This document shows, piece by piece, positions 11,378-21,289 of a stretch of DNA of 64,000 nucleotides. The notes beneath the pieces are model-generated. The model was given only the letters and a program-made list of their open reading frames with translations, made no database searches and had not been told where the DNA came from. This stretch comes from Spirogloea muscicola (lineage: Eukaryota > Streptophyta > Zygnematophyceae > Spirogloeales > Spirogloeaceae): NCBI GenBank assembly GCA_009602725.1, contig WELB01000049.1, positions 65,255-129,254 of the forward strand, given 5' to 3'. Numbering within the stretch: the first letter of the stretch is position 1; every line of letters starts with the position of its first letter. A program made the position numbers and the translations under genes.

Positions 11378-12184
11378 GGGCAGGGCTACTGGGCGACGCA
11401 TATTCAGGACTCTCGGAGGCGCAATCGACATCGGGCGCGCAAGTTTTTCGGCCGGCATGCCAAGCGGTTGGCAGCCGCCCCGGCGGCGCCTTTCAACACC
11501 AGCCAGTTCCTTATGCGGTCCAGCCGCATGGGTATCCTCGCGCCCGTGGAGTCGCCTGCTACGCCAGCGTCAGTCATGCTCGCTGGTGCTGCTACACCAT
11601 CCCTGTGGCCTGATGTCTCTGCTGCCACGGGGGGCGGTAAGCAGCTGGTGGATGAGGCTCGGGAGCTTGGTGTCGACGCCTATGGCTCCATGAACGACTG
11701 CATCCGGCTGCGCGAGGCGACGTACGACTGCCGATTTGAGGAGACGGAGAGTGTGCAGCGCCAGGGCTCACCGGATCACCTGTCAGGCGGCCAGGGTGGT
11801 GGTAGCAGCAGCAGCAGCACTAGTAGCAGTGGTGCCTGTGATAGGTCGGCTGGCCGCTCGTTAGTCGACTCTGCTGACCAGGTAGAGCGAAGGATTGATC
11901 ATGAGCTGCTGCGTTTTGAAGTCTCTCTGGCGGGGATGGCCGAGCCGCTCAGCAGTCGAGATGCCTCAGCTAGTCGGCAAGACCGACACCTGCGGGCGCG
12001 GATTGAGGAGCAGGAACGACATGTGGCGCACCTGGAGGAGGAGAACCTGACGCTGCGAGAGAGGGTGTATGTGATGGAGCAGGAACTGACCGAGCTGCGG
12101 CAACGGCTGCTGGATGCCCCCCCGGAGTCTGTCTGCGGGGAGGGCTCTGACAACAATGCCCAGGATCTTGAAGTCGCGTTGTGA
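11147..12184 (+). CDS. HEXIM-like protein (candidate P-TEFb regulator)
   Basis: Intronless, 345 residues from the ATG at 11147 (context GGTACC-ATG-G). The frame stays open upstream to 11063 but without as good a start. Residues about 40-60 carry a basic nuclear signal (GRRSRKRKAKDGG.., AVKKAKA), followed by a proline run from a CCG repeat. A second arginine-rich patch follows (DSRRRNRHRARKFFGRHAKR). Directly after it is APFNTSQFLMRSSRMG, which matches the HEXIM signature P-Y/F-N-T-x-Q-F-L-M. In animal HEXIM proteins that motif contacts the cyclin T/CDK9 pair. The C-terminal third has a charged coiled coil (about 285-330; QERHVAHLEEENLTLRERVY), as in the HEXIM dimerisation domain. The acidic residues that follow the motif in animals are replaced by R-S here. 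The order basic patch, PFNT motif, coiled coil is the family order; the function is inferred. Confidence 0.6.
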
Positions 12185-14190
12185 TGTTGTGAAGAACATC
12201 CTGCAAGCAGCTGGCACTGGCCAGCAGTGACTCTCCTCATTCCAGGCTGGAGTGCTCTGCCTTGGCAAAGGGCACAACACACTGCTGCCAACACATGAGA
12301 TGGTCAATCCCCGTGCCTTGCATGCTCGTAGCTCGTGGCTCTCTGGATTCGAAGGTGCCTGATGTTGCTCCTCTTTGTGGTCCCTGCTGGCCTTGAACAT
12401 GGCGCGCGCTTGGCTGGCTATTCAAGCGCAGCGGCACATTCATTCTGGTCTGGCACTACATGGTGAGACCAGCAGGCCTGACCTGCAGTCTACGCGTGAC
12501 ACAACCAGGTCACATTAGCACAGTATGCCAGAAGGATGTCATGGTACTTCCATAGGTCCCTGTGCTTTTGTCAGTCTTGCTGCTGGCATTTGAGATGACA
12601 ATCCTTTACATCAAGTGGAGATGGAGATTGACAACCCAATCTTGTCACTCAGGATTGATCAAGCTCGCAGAACCTGCCGTGTCCAAAGCCAGAGGCACGG
12701 CAAAAGGTGAGTTGCTTGCGATGTGACAAGCAACTTGCTCCTGTGTGAAAAGAGAGGCACTGCTAGTAAGACTGACATGCATCAGCCATCAAAAGTCCTG
12801 ACATTTTTTGCCCAGCTTTGTGCCTGTGATGCGGTAGGCATGTACTTCTGACCATAGCATTTTGAAAAGCTACAAAGGTTGTCAAGAGAAAGCATGTAGG
12901 GTGTTATCATATGTGACACTGATTGCTAGGTGTCCATGCGCTTGAGATGATCGCATGCTGGTGCCCTGCTTCTTTCACCTGAAGGTCAAGGTTGTACGAA
13001 GTCAAAGCTGGAGGGGCTATCCTTGCTTTCATGCGTGTGCATTTGCAACAGCTGCCGTCACTTTGCATGGCACAAGCAGGCATGCAACAACGTGCCACTG
13101 GTCCTGGTTTTTAAGCAGGCCCAGGCCAGAGTCATGGTTCTTCATTGTTGTATGCATAATTGTGGGTGCTACCTGCAGCACTGTTTGTGTGAGTCATTGT
13201 CTGCCAATATTACTGTCCAGTCCAGCATGCACGTTAATTGTTCTTGAATACATTCTTGGCTAGTAAGTATCGTGGAGATTTATCTGAAGGTGATACTTAT
13301 GGGGCAAGATATTTTCACGATTCTGCAAGTTCAATATTTGCGCATGTCACTTTGCATAGCAAAGTCCAATGGGCTGTGTGATCACATCTACATTCTCTCC
13401 GGCTGGCCACTGGCTGGATGTGGAGCAACGTACAGAAGCTGCAAGGGTAAGGTACTGTTGAGGCACATTGAAGCTGGGTGCAAAGCTCCGGCTGGCAACA
13501 TGAAAACAGGCATTGCATGGGCAATGCGAATTGGACTGCTCTGCATTGCCTGCCAAGTGGCTAGACCTGCCAAATAGTGCTAGATGTGCCAGCAGCGTGC
13601 TACTTTTCAAGCTGGAGCCTGATGAAGGGACTACTAGGCGAGCTCAGCTTGTTGTATTGATGGGGGAGTAGCAGTCAGCAGGCAAGCCTGCAGCTGGTAG
13701 GTCTGCGTAGGACTTGGCAGCTGACAAACGGACAGTTGGGCGAACAATGGCAAGCTCAAGCTCATCCGAGCAAGAGCCTCATGCCATCCCCCTGGCCCAG
13801 TGACGCCCAGTCTGTAGCGCGAGGTTTGACAAAGCAGCAGTAGGAACATTCATTACGGGACGCTCAGAGGGGCTAGTGCTTTGTTGTGATGGAGAAAGAG
13901 AGAGCCTTTGGTCAGCAACAGCTGCAGTAGCGAGTTGCACAACTCCAAACGGGAGCAGTGTTTATTGATTCGACAAGGGCCCAAGCGGGGTAATGTACCA
14001 ATGGGAAAGGGGTAAGAGAAGCTGTTTCTATGCAAGGCAGTGGCTCTGAGGCCAGCCCCAAAAGATAGCAAGGAAACGCAAGCACATTTGCAACTGTGGT
14101 GCCACGCAGAAAGCGTGGCAGGCAGCCTGCCTCGTTCATGTCACAACTATGTTCAAGTGGCTTAGGCTACTTGAGGTCAACCATCGAGAT
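12185..14190. other. Intergenic region, no gene seen
   Basis: About 2 kb with lower GC than the flanks and no frame with coding character. The first few hundred bases are probably the 3' UTR of the HEXIM-like gene. Confidence 0.5.
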
Positions 14191-14199
14191 CTACAGCTG

Positions 14200-14880
14200 C
14201 TCACCGGGGGATTTTGAGCATCCAGTGGGAAATCTGAGTCGCTGTGTGCCGTAGCGCTTGTCTTCCATTCTCCTGGGATGGCCTTTCCCAGCCCCTACCC
14301 TCTGTTGTCGATTCTTTCCTGGGCTGGCTTTGCTAGGAAGCAAGCTAGCCCCTCTTTTCCAATGGGCGAGGAATTTCAATGGGCGAGCACTTTCGCTTTG
14401 AATTTTGTACATTCGCTTCCTTGGGGGTTGCCGATCGGAGCAAGCGCGGCCAGATAACTGGTGAATGGGAGAGGCCAGCCCAAAGAAGAAGTGCGCGCCC
14501 ATAGAGAAGAGGGGCTGGCCCTAAGGAATGGACAAGGTCTGAAGGAGCCGGAGTGCTAAAGAAAGCAAGCGCGGCCAGATTAACTGGTGGCTGGGAGAGG
14601 CCAGCCCAAAAGAGTGGACAAGGTCTGAAGGAGTGCCGATCACAGCCGTCGCTCTGTTTCTCTCTTCGAACCTTGTTCACTCTCTTCCTGGGCTGGCCAA
14701 TCACAGCCATCGCCCTCCACTGGAAGTGTCTTCCTCCCAGAAGAAGTGGCTCTCCCAAACGGGGGCAAGGGCTGTGAAAAGCCAGCCCGAAAAGAATTGA
14801 CAAAGGTTCGAAGGGGCCAAATGACGGAGCGGCCTGTGAAGAGATGGCGCTTCCACTAGAGGGCGATGGCTGTGAGAATC
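14200..14880. mobile_element. Cluster of LINE-associated repeat fragments
   Basis: Several inverted and direct copies of GGCTGGGAGAGGCCAGCCCA with AGAATGGACAAGGTCTGAAG, and of GAAGTGGCTCTCCCAA..GGGGGCAAGGGCTGTGA. These are the same blocks as at 7.6, 21.0, 25.9-26.3 and 42.0 kb. No intact ORF. Confidence 0.75.
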
Positions 14881-15014
14881 TGTGGCTGTGTCAATCTGGA
14901 AGCGCTTTTCCTGTGAAACGCAGCAGAGCTCGTCCCGCCCGCTTGGACACCTCGCGCCCCCGCGAGCCCCACCCTCGCGCTCTCGGGTGTATGCATGGCG
15001 GCTGTGACGTCGCC

Positions 15015-18000
15015 ATGGCGGCTGCAGCGCCAGAGGGCGCGACGCCGGTCCGCGTGAGGTTTGACTTCACGAGCGGCGGGGCGGGTCGGGTTTTGCGACG
15101 GTGTCCTGAGTGGCTGCGGGCCGCTGATTGAGCGGTCGCATCGCATTCCTCATGGCGCCGGCCCTGTCACGCCCGACGGCGTCGGCTCCGCTCTGCACGG
15201 CGCAGCTGCCGGCGTCGCTGATGCTTGGACGCCTCCTGGTGAGGCTGCTTCCTCGGACGCCACGCCTGGAGCAGAGCTGCCGAGAGCTTCTGATTGTCAT
15301 GACTATGGAAGAGCCGAACGTCGAGGCGAGACAGACTGGATGTGGGAGGACGAGGACGAAGACTGGGACGAGCCTGGCAACGGCAGAGGTTGCAGGAGAG
15401 CCGACGGTGCGCTTTCACTTGTTGCCAGTCGCGACGATGCTGCAGGAAAGCAGGTGCCTGCAGGTGGTGATGAATATCTTGAGCGTCTATCGCTGACGGA
15501 CTACGAGGCGTACGACCTCCTGTTAACCTGCCGTGAGACCGTTATTGGCATTCAGTTGAATAACGAGGCTCTGGCCCTCAAGCGGAGGTAAATGTGTGCA
15601 TGCAAATACTCCTTTTAACCTTTTGTCAAATGATGTCCTTTGATATTGCTGATGAGTGGGGCAGGCCTTGACTACCTGCCAGCGTGGAGGTCCTGCAAGC
15701 TTCAACGTGCCCATGTGAATTGCAGGCGTTGCTGCTGACTGGGAGGTTCATGGCATTAGGTTGCTGCAGTGGGAGTGGCCAAGGGGCTGCCTGGTGCCTG
15801 GAGTGAAGAGGTTCTGCCACGACAGGGGGTGAGTGAAGCAGCTGAGTGTCCTCAAGCTCTGAGATTGACAGTGAATCATGTCTACCACGGGTCAATTCAG
15901 TCAAACTGTCTCTGCAAGCAGGCCAGAACTCCTGGATTATTCTCACAATAAGTGAGTGAATATGCAGATGTATGTCTGAGCTGGAGGTGCGGGACAAAGA
16001 GGAGGTGCGCCCTTTGTACACCACCTGACATATGTGTCCCAGTATCTTCTCTATGGACATAGATAATGTAGTAGGAGCTTCTCTAGCTGCAATCAGCTTG
16101 TGAGGAGTCGCCTACTCTGTGGCTGGCAGCCTCTTGCACATGTCTTCCTCGGGAGATATGGAACAGGTTATACTGTGATTGCTAGCATGCAAGCTGTGGA
16201 GTGCTTTCTAGCACGCAACCATTATAAGGTGCTTCTGAACGGCGATGTAACAGGTTGACAAAGTGGCAGCGGTCATCCGCCAATGTGTCACGAAGCTGCA
16301 GAGCCAAAACAGGGGTTGCGAGTCCCCTGACAATGGTGGTTCACCCCAACATGCAGAGCCTGACCGACTAGTGGAGAACATACATGATAGAGGCATCCAG
16401 GAGCTGCGAGCTTGGTCAGAGCTCGGCCTTGGTCCAGAAAGCAGGTCGCAAAGAGGATCGCCATCACCACCCGCTCAGCTGCCCCATCCGCTTAAGCAAG
16501 GAGTCAGGATGTCGTGCTGCTCTCCAGTGACTGGGGATAATCCCCAGGAGAGGAAGTGGAAACAATCGCACAGAAGCATCAACAGACAGGAGCTGCAAGG
16601 TCAGGAGGCATTCTGGATCGAGCGTGGCCTTCAGTGCAGGGAGATGGCAAGAACTGCTGCTGGCCGGGAGTGCAAGGCATCCTGGCGCAATCAGCAGGCA
16701 CAGCGGCGGGCAGCAGACACCATTGAGGAGGAACTCTTGGCTATTGCAGACGGGCAGCGTGAAGCTAGTTATACTAGCCCAGCTCTAGAAAGAGCCCACA
16801 AAATACAGGAACTTACAGATGTTGCATGCAGCAAGGCCGGCGCGGCTACCAAGGCTGCTGAAGAGGCAGCAGAGCTTGCTGATGTTGCTTGCGCTGCAGC
16901 ATACAGAGCCACGAAGGCTCTGGAGCGGTTGGGCAGCTTGTTGAGGAAGCCAAAGCTGCGAAAACGACAAGGTCGTGTACAACAAGATGAGGTCATAGGA
17001 AGCGAACCCCCTCAAGCAGGGGAAGAACAAGAGCGTCAGTTGCTGGAGAGTACCCTTCGGCTCAGCAGTCAAGTAAATAAGTGGCTGTCCACAAGATGCA
17101 CAAGTAGGAAAGATATAGCAGACACTGAGGCCAGATATGTTTGTGACAGCAATACTGGTCTCTGGGAGACAGCCTCTCAGGAGGTTCTGAAGGGTGACAA
17201 ACAGTATCTTGATCGTGTCAACATGCTGGAGATGGCGTATGCAGAGTCCACCTCTGTGCATGAGATGGATCTTGACAACACATCATTAGCACCTCCACAA
17301 AACACCTCCAGTAACACAAGGGCAAGCTTGCTGGAGTCCTTCTCAGGAGCCAGGTATAGCAAGACCGAGAAGGAGCAGCAAGCAGTTGCAGATGAGGCTG
17401 CGCTGCTAGCTTTTCACCTTGTTGGCTATGCCTTGGAAACGAAAGCAAGACAATTGGGGAAGCTCCTATCAGCACAAGTTTCTGCATTTCTCTGCAGTCA
17501 AACGAGTGCAGCTCCTGCAGGTGAGGGCTCCGTTCAGCTGCTCATTGACATCCACTGGTTGCCAACATAAGTCAGCAAAAAGCATATCAACAATACCAGC
17601 AGCGTTGTCAGACTCACTGTATTTAGCAGGTCGTTGCATTATTTAAGTCTCCTTTCACCGTCTTGCATCGGCATAATTCTGTCGAATGCTTCACAGTACA
17701 TCAAGCTTATATCTGAAGCAAAAGCTGAAGAAACTTTCTGCTTTGCAGGCCCCCTCCACATTTGGAGTGTTGATGACAGCCTACCAGATGATATGTTGAT
17801 TCTTCGTCTCTTAGAGAAATTCCCACAAATATCGAAGAGGTGAGCAAGGGGCTGAGTGCTTATAGGGTGGTAGAACCAATCGTTTCAGGGTGTCCAAGAG
17901 CTTGCACCCCACAATTAGGAATTAGCTCGTCCACATCTCCAGTGACTGCAGATTATTTTGCACATTTTGCAGGTGGATAGCACTTACTTGCTTGCCTATG

Positions 18001-18273
18001 TCTTGTGCTGCTGCAGAGCTCTACAAGCTATCCGTGAAATTGTTGTCAAGAATGTGGCGCTCAGCTAAGCTTGACAATCTGGGTGCACAACCTGGGTTAA
18101 ACTCTTGGTTCAGGTCTATCTCAGATCATCATTGATAAAGTATGTGCAAAACGAGGCGTACTTCCAAGAATGCCCATGGTTTCGAGCCTAGCCAGGAATG
18201 TCGATGACATGCCAGCTATCATCTTGGACACGTGGAAGGAGCCTTTGGTCATCCCTACACTGGAGAACTATTA
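15015..18273 (+). CDS. Multi-exon gene of unknown function
   Basis: Begins at an ATG in context GTCGCC-ATG-G (MAAAAPEGATPVRVRFDFTS). The next coding part (about 15,150-15,588) holds an acidic stretch WMWEDEDEDWDEP and EYLERLSLTDYEAYDLLLTC, and ends at CGGAG|GTAAAT. The large exon 16,255-17,519 encodes an alpha-helical, alanine- and glutamate-rich region (for example ADVACAAAYRATKALERLGS). It is followed by 17,749-17,840 (GPLHIWSVDDSLPDDMLILR) and 17,973 onward (RWIALTCLPMSCAAAELYKL). The protein ends VIPTLENY at a stop at 18,273. At least one exon between 15.6 and 16.2 kb is missing from this model because the phases do not join. The SLPDDMLILRLLEKFP stretch faintly recalls an F-box, but this is not enough for a call. 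Confidence 0.55.
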
Positions 18274-18816
18274 ACATGCCTGGCTGGTCCCCAGAAAGCC
18301 AACAAGTGCTTGGCGCTTTGAGACCTGACCTAGTGTAGAGCATTTTCAAACCACAGCACAGTGCCACATAGGGAACATGCTTAGAAATCCGCGCAAGAGA
18401 TCACATTCAAAATTCATTGCACATTTGTGCAGTCAAAGTCTGACCGGCACATTGCTATCAGACTTTACTGCCACTAGTACAATTTGGCATTGGTGGAGGC
18501 AAAATCAATCACCCATTTCTAGCATGGGATTCACACAGGTTGCGAAGTTGCACGGGTGTCATATGCCCAACAGGGCATATGACACTCCACAGTTATGCTC
18601 AAGGTATTAATAGCTTGCAGTCATCATTGCTCTAAGCAACAATACATCCAAGCAGATGTAAAGTTGCCGACCACATAATCTTCTGGTGCCAATTGCAATG
18701 GTATGTTGGCAGGGACGCCACTAAGGTTTCTTACTGCATTTACTAAGTCGTAAAAGGCAGCCCGCAGGCAGGATGATGCCGAAGTCGGCCTTTAACAGGA
18801 CAGCGTTACTTGTAAC
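18274..18816. other. Intergenic, convergent gene ends
   Basis: Lies between the 3' end of the plus-strand unknown gene and the 3' end of the minus-strand cyclophilin. No further gene is seen. Confidence 0.4.
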
Positions 18817-20224
18817 CTACACGGGCAGTTCTCCAGACTTGGAGATTATGACTTTTGTATATGGCCGATTGAAGCCCCTCTCTGCAACTATTGCCCGTGT
18901 GTCTCCTATCAGCTTGGCAACCCTACAACACAAACAAGTGCAATTGCGTTCGACATTAGAATGCATACCAGTGTAACTTGTCAGATATGAGACAAACATC
19001 TCTCTTTTGACAATGTGACTTTTACAAAGTGACGACTCGTATCTGCAGCTGCATGATAGCACCTCACCTCACATCTATTTGTTTGTGGAGGCACCAACGT
19101 GGAAGAGAGAGGTGGTGTATTTCAACTCACTGGAAATATGGGCTGCTGCTGTTGTCTCTGACTGCTGGAACAGCAGCAATTTTCAGGACAACATTGAGCC
19201 CTTCAAGGACCGTGCCCACAACCTCGTTTGTCAGGTCCAGCTCGGGCGCATCTCCGAGTGCAATGGCAAATTCAGTCCCATTGGGCTCAGGCCGTGTCCC
19301 CTCATCCACATATGACAGCCCACCATCGCGGGCGACCAGCTTCTGCTTGGGCGGCGGCTTGGCAAGGTCTTTGACCAGGATGGAGACCGACCCGCGAACA
19401 TGCTTCAGCCTGCCGCTCGTTTGCCTGCCAAACAGTGCGGGCTGCTGTCAGGAGCCAACACCAGGTCCTCAGCCAGAGGCCAGACTATTCCGCAAGCAGG
19501 TGGCAGTGTGCCAATTGCATTGCACACAGTATGGGCGCTGGGTGGTTACTTGTCCTGGGAGTCCATCTCCATGGCCAGCTCTCGTGCGGAGTCACCGCCC
19601 GTGAAGCTGGCGGCGTCAGCCAGGCCGCCGGTCAGGCTGAAGTTCCGAAGGCCCGCATTGGCAACGTAGTCCGGGCCGACCTTGTAGAACTCCTTGCGCC
19701 GGTAGCTCACACCTCGCTGCCGCGGCGCACGGTGCTGTGGGTTAGAGTGTACGCCTGATCAGCGTGAACACGTTTGACAGTGCAAGCCTTGAGCACGGCG
19801 TGGGCGCCCATCGACGGCCATGCCAAGCGGCACCGGACCCAGCATTCCGACCTGGCCAGCCGCGATGTCCGCGAACCGGTTGGCCCCGACGGGCGCCACG
19901 CCGCCGAACAGGCCGATCACCACGCGGCCCGCGGGCTCGCGGTCGATGGCAACGTCCAGAAACACCTTCCTGGTCACCGCCGGGCCGTCGGCGGCCGCCG
20001 GAGGCGCCGCAGCGGGGCTGCCCGCCGCCGCCGNCGTCAGCAGCCGGCATGTTGGGGACAGGGGCCACAGTGAGTGCAGGAGTAGCAATGTGGAGGAGTG
20101 GAGGGAGGAGGAGGGAGGGGCCAAGCCAGACCAGGAGGATGAGCAGCACGTAGCCGCCGGTGCAGGCGGCGAAGGCCGTCTGCTGGCCACGGCAGCAGCT
20201 CTGCAGCTCCCAGTCGGCGGCCAT
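18817..20224 (-). CDS. Membrane-anchored cyclophilin-like protein (CYP26-2/CYP28-like)
   Basis: Four exons, 19852-20224, 19550-19734, 19131-19427 and 18817-18922, about 319 residues. Residues about 25-45 form a membrane segment (YVLLILLVWLG..), followed by an Ala/Pro linker. The cyclophilin fold starts at RKVFLDVAIDREPAGRVVIG, LFGGVAPVGANRFADI. Later blocks are KHVRGSVSILVKDL, EPNGTEFAIALGDAPELD, NEVVGTVLEGLNVVLKIAAV and RDNSSSPYF. The last exon VAKLIGDTRAIVAERGFNRP is almost identical in style to plant plastid cyclophilins CYP26-2/CYP28. The canonical catalytic block FHRVIPGFMIQGGD is absent; in its place is YRRKEFYKVGPDYVANAG, so isomerase activity is doubtful. Exon 1 is one base too long at the single N (20034); dropping one base restores frame and matches the exon 2 phase, so the N is probably an assembly error. 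A plastid location is inferred from the relatives only. Confidence 0.88.
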
Positions 20225-20349
20225 CCGCGCCGCCGCCGCCGCATACTCCTCCTGCGTTTCCGCCGCCGCCGCCGCCGCCGGAGCCCGGCGCCGCGCCGGC
20301 CGCCTCACATGGCGCGCGCAGCGGCGGCGGATAACGTTGGGAAGGTGAT

Positions 20350-20638
20350 GTGTGGCGTGCTGATTCTGGGGCCTCTCAGCACTGGCTCGACCTGTTGGCC
20401 AGGCTTGCACGCCGCGCTGTGTCCCGCAGGCGCGGTGAGCCGGCTGACTTCAAACGCCGCTGGCTCGTGGGCTCAGGTGTATCGTATGCGCTTGTCCGTC
20501 TCCCTCCAGCGGTCCCTGGCCCACGCCTTGCATCTGCGTGCTGGCCGTGCTCTCGCTGCGGCCTCCGGCTTTCGTCAGGGGGATACTTTTCCGGCAGCTA
20601 GTCTGTCGGATGTGAGGCTCCTCACTCGTAAGTACTGA
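20350..20638 (+). mobile_element. Truncated LINE C-terminal coding end
   Basis: Frame fragments read AQVYRMRLSVSLQRSLAHAL, then HLRAGRALAAASGFRQGDTF and SLSDVRLLTRKY with a stop at 20638. This is the same peptide as at 42.15-42.55 kb (minus) and a close relative of the 20.7-20.8 and 24.4 kb tails. Confidence 0.75.
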
Positions 20639-20672
20639 CTGACTACTAACTAACTACTTCAACGCCGCCGGT

Positions 20673-20963
20673 TCGCTCGCACAAGTCTTCCGCATGCGCC
20701 TGGCGGTATCGCTTTAACGCTCCCTTGCCCACGCCGTCCACACGCGAGCAGGCCGTGCTATGGCCGCCGCCTCTGGGTCTCGGCGGAGTGCCTCTTTCCC
20801 TGCAGCGAGCTACTCAGACCTGATGTTGCTCACCCGTGGGTACTGAGCTTCCCTCTGCATCGTCTCTGTGTTCTGCAGTGTTTTGTAGTGTAGTCCTTTT
20901 TCCGGCTCCACTTTCTTTGGCTTTGGACATTGTCCTTCTTTTTGGGGCTGGCAAAGCCAGCCC
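20673..20963 (+). mobile_element. Truncated LINE tail with palindromic 3' UTR
   Basis: Reads AQVFRMRLAVSL, stop, RSLAHAVHTRAGRAMAAASG, then FPAASYSDLMLLTRGY with a stop ending at 20846. The 3' UTR follows: GCTTCCCTCTGCATCGTCTC and CTTTTTCCGGCTC.., ending in the palindrome GGGCTGGCAAAGCCAGCCC (20945-20963). Immediately downstream (20,990-21,150) are further shared repeat blocks. Confidence 0.8.
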
Positions 20964-21289
20964 CTCTTCTCTATGGGCGCCCGCTTCTCTCACTACTGAG
21001 TGGTCCATCCTCCCCCGTTCTGCCATAGCCTCTTCAAGCCCCGAAGTCGATGCTTAGCTCGTAGTTTGGCCCCTTCGAACCTTGTCAATTCTTTTCGGGC
21101 TGGCTTCTCACAGCCCCTGCCCCCATTGGGAGAGCCACTTCTTCTCTCAGCATCTTTGCTGCCACAAGACATGGTTTGATACCTACCACAGTACTCTCTG
21201 CCTGTTGCTAGTACCCATGCCGATGGAGATGTTGGCTGTGCCGTAGGTAAAGGTACTGTCAAAATACATTGTCAAGTTGGTAGCAGAGT

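Noticed and set aside
11031-11613. Other-frame ORFs over the start of the HEXIM-like gene (for example 10,864-11,613)
   Set aside because: They consist of arginine/alanine-rich GC-driven translation; the frame from 11147 alone carries the motif and the coiled coil.
17749-17840. F-box domain in the 15-18 kb gene
   Set aside because: Only SLPDDMLILRLLEKFP resembles the motif; the remaining F-box positions are not clearly met, so no domain was assigned.
19764-20638. Plus-strand open frames across the cyclophilin first exon
   Set aside because: Antisense shadow; the minus strand carries recognisable cyclophilin sequence with matching splice phases.
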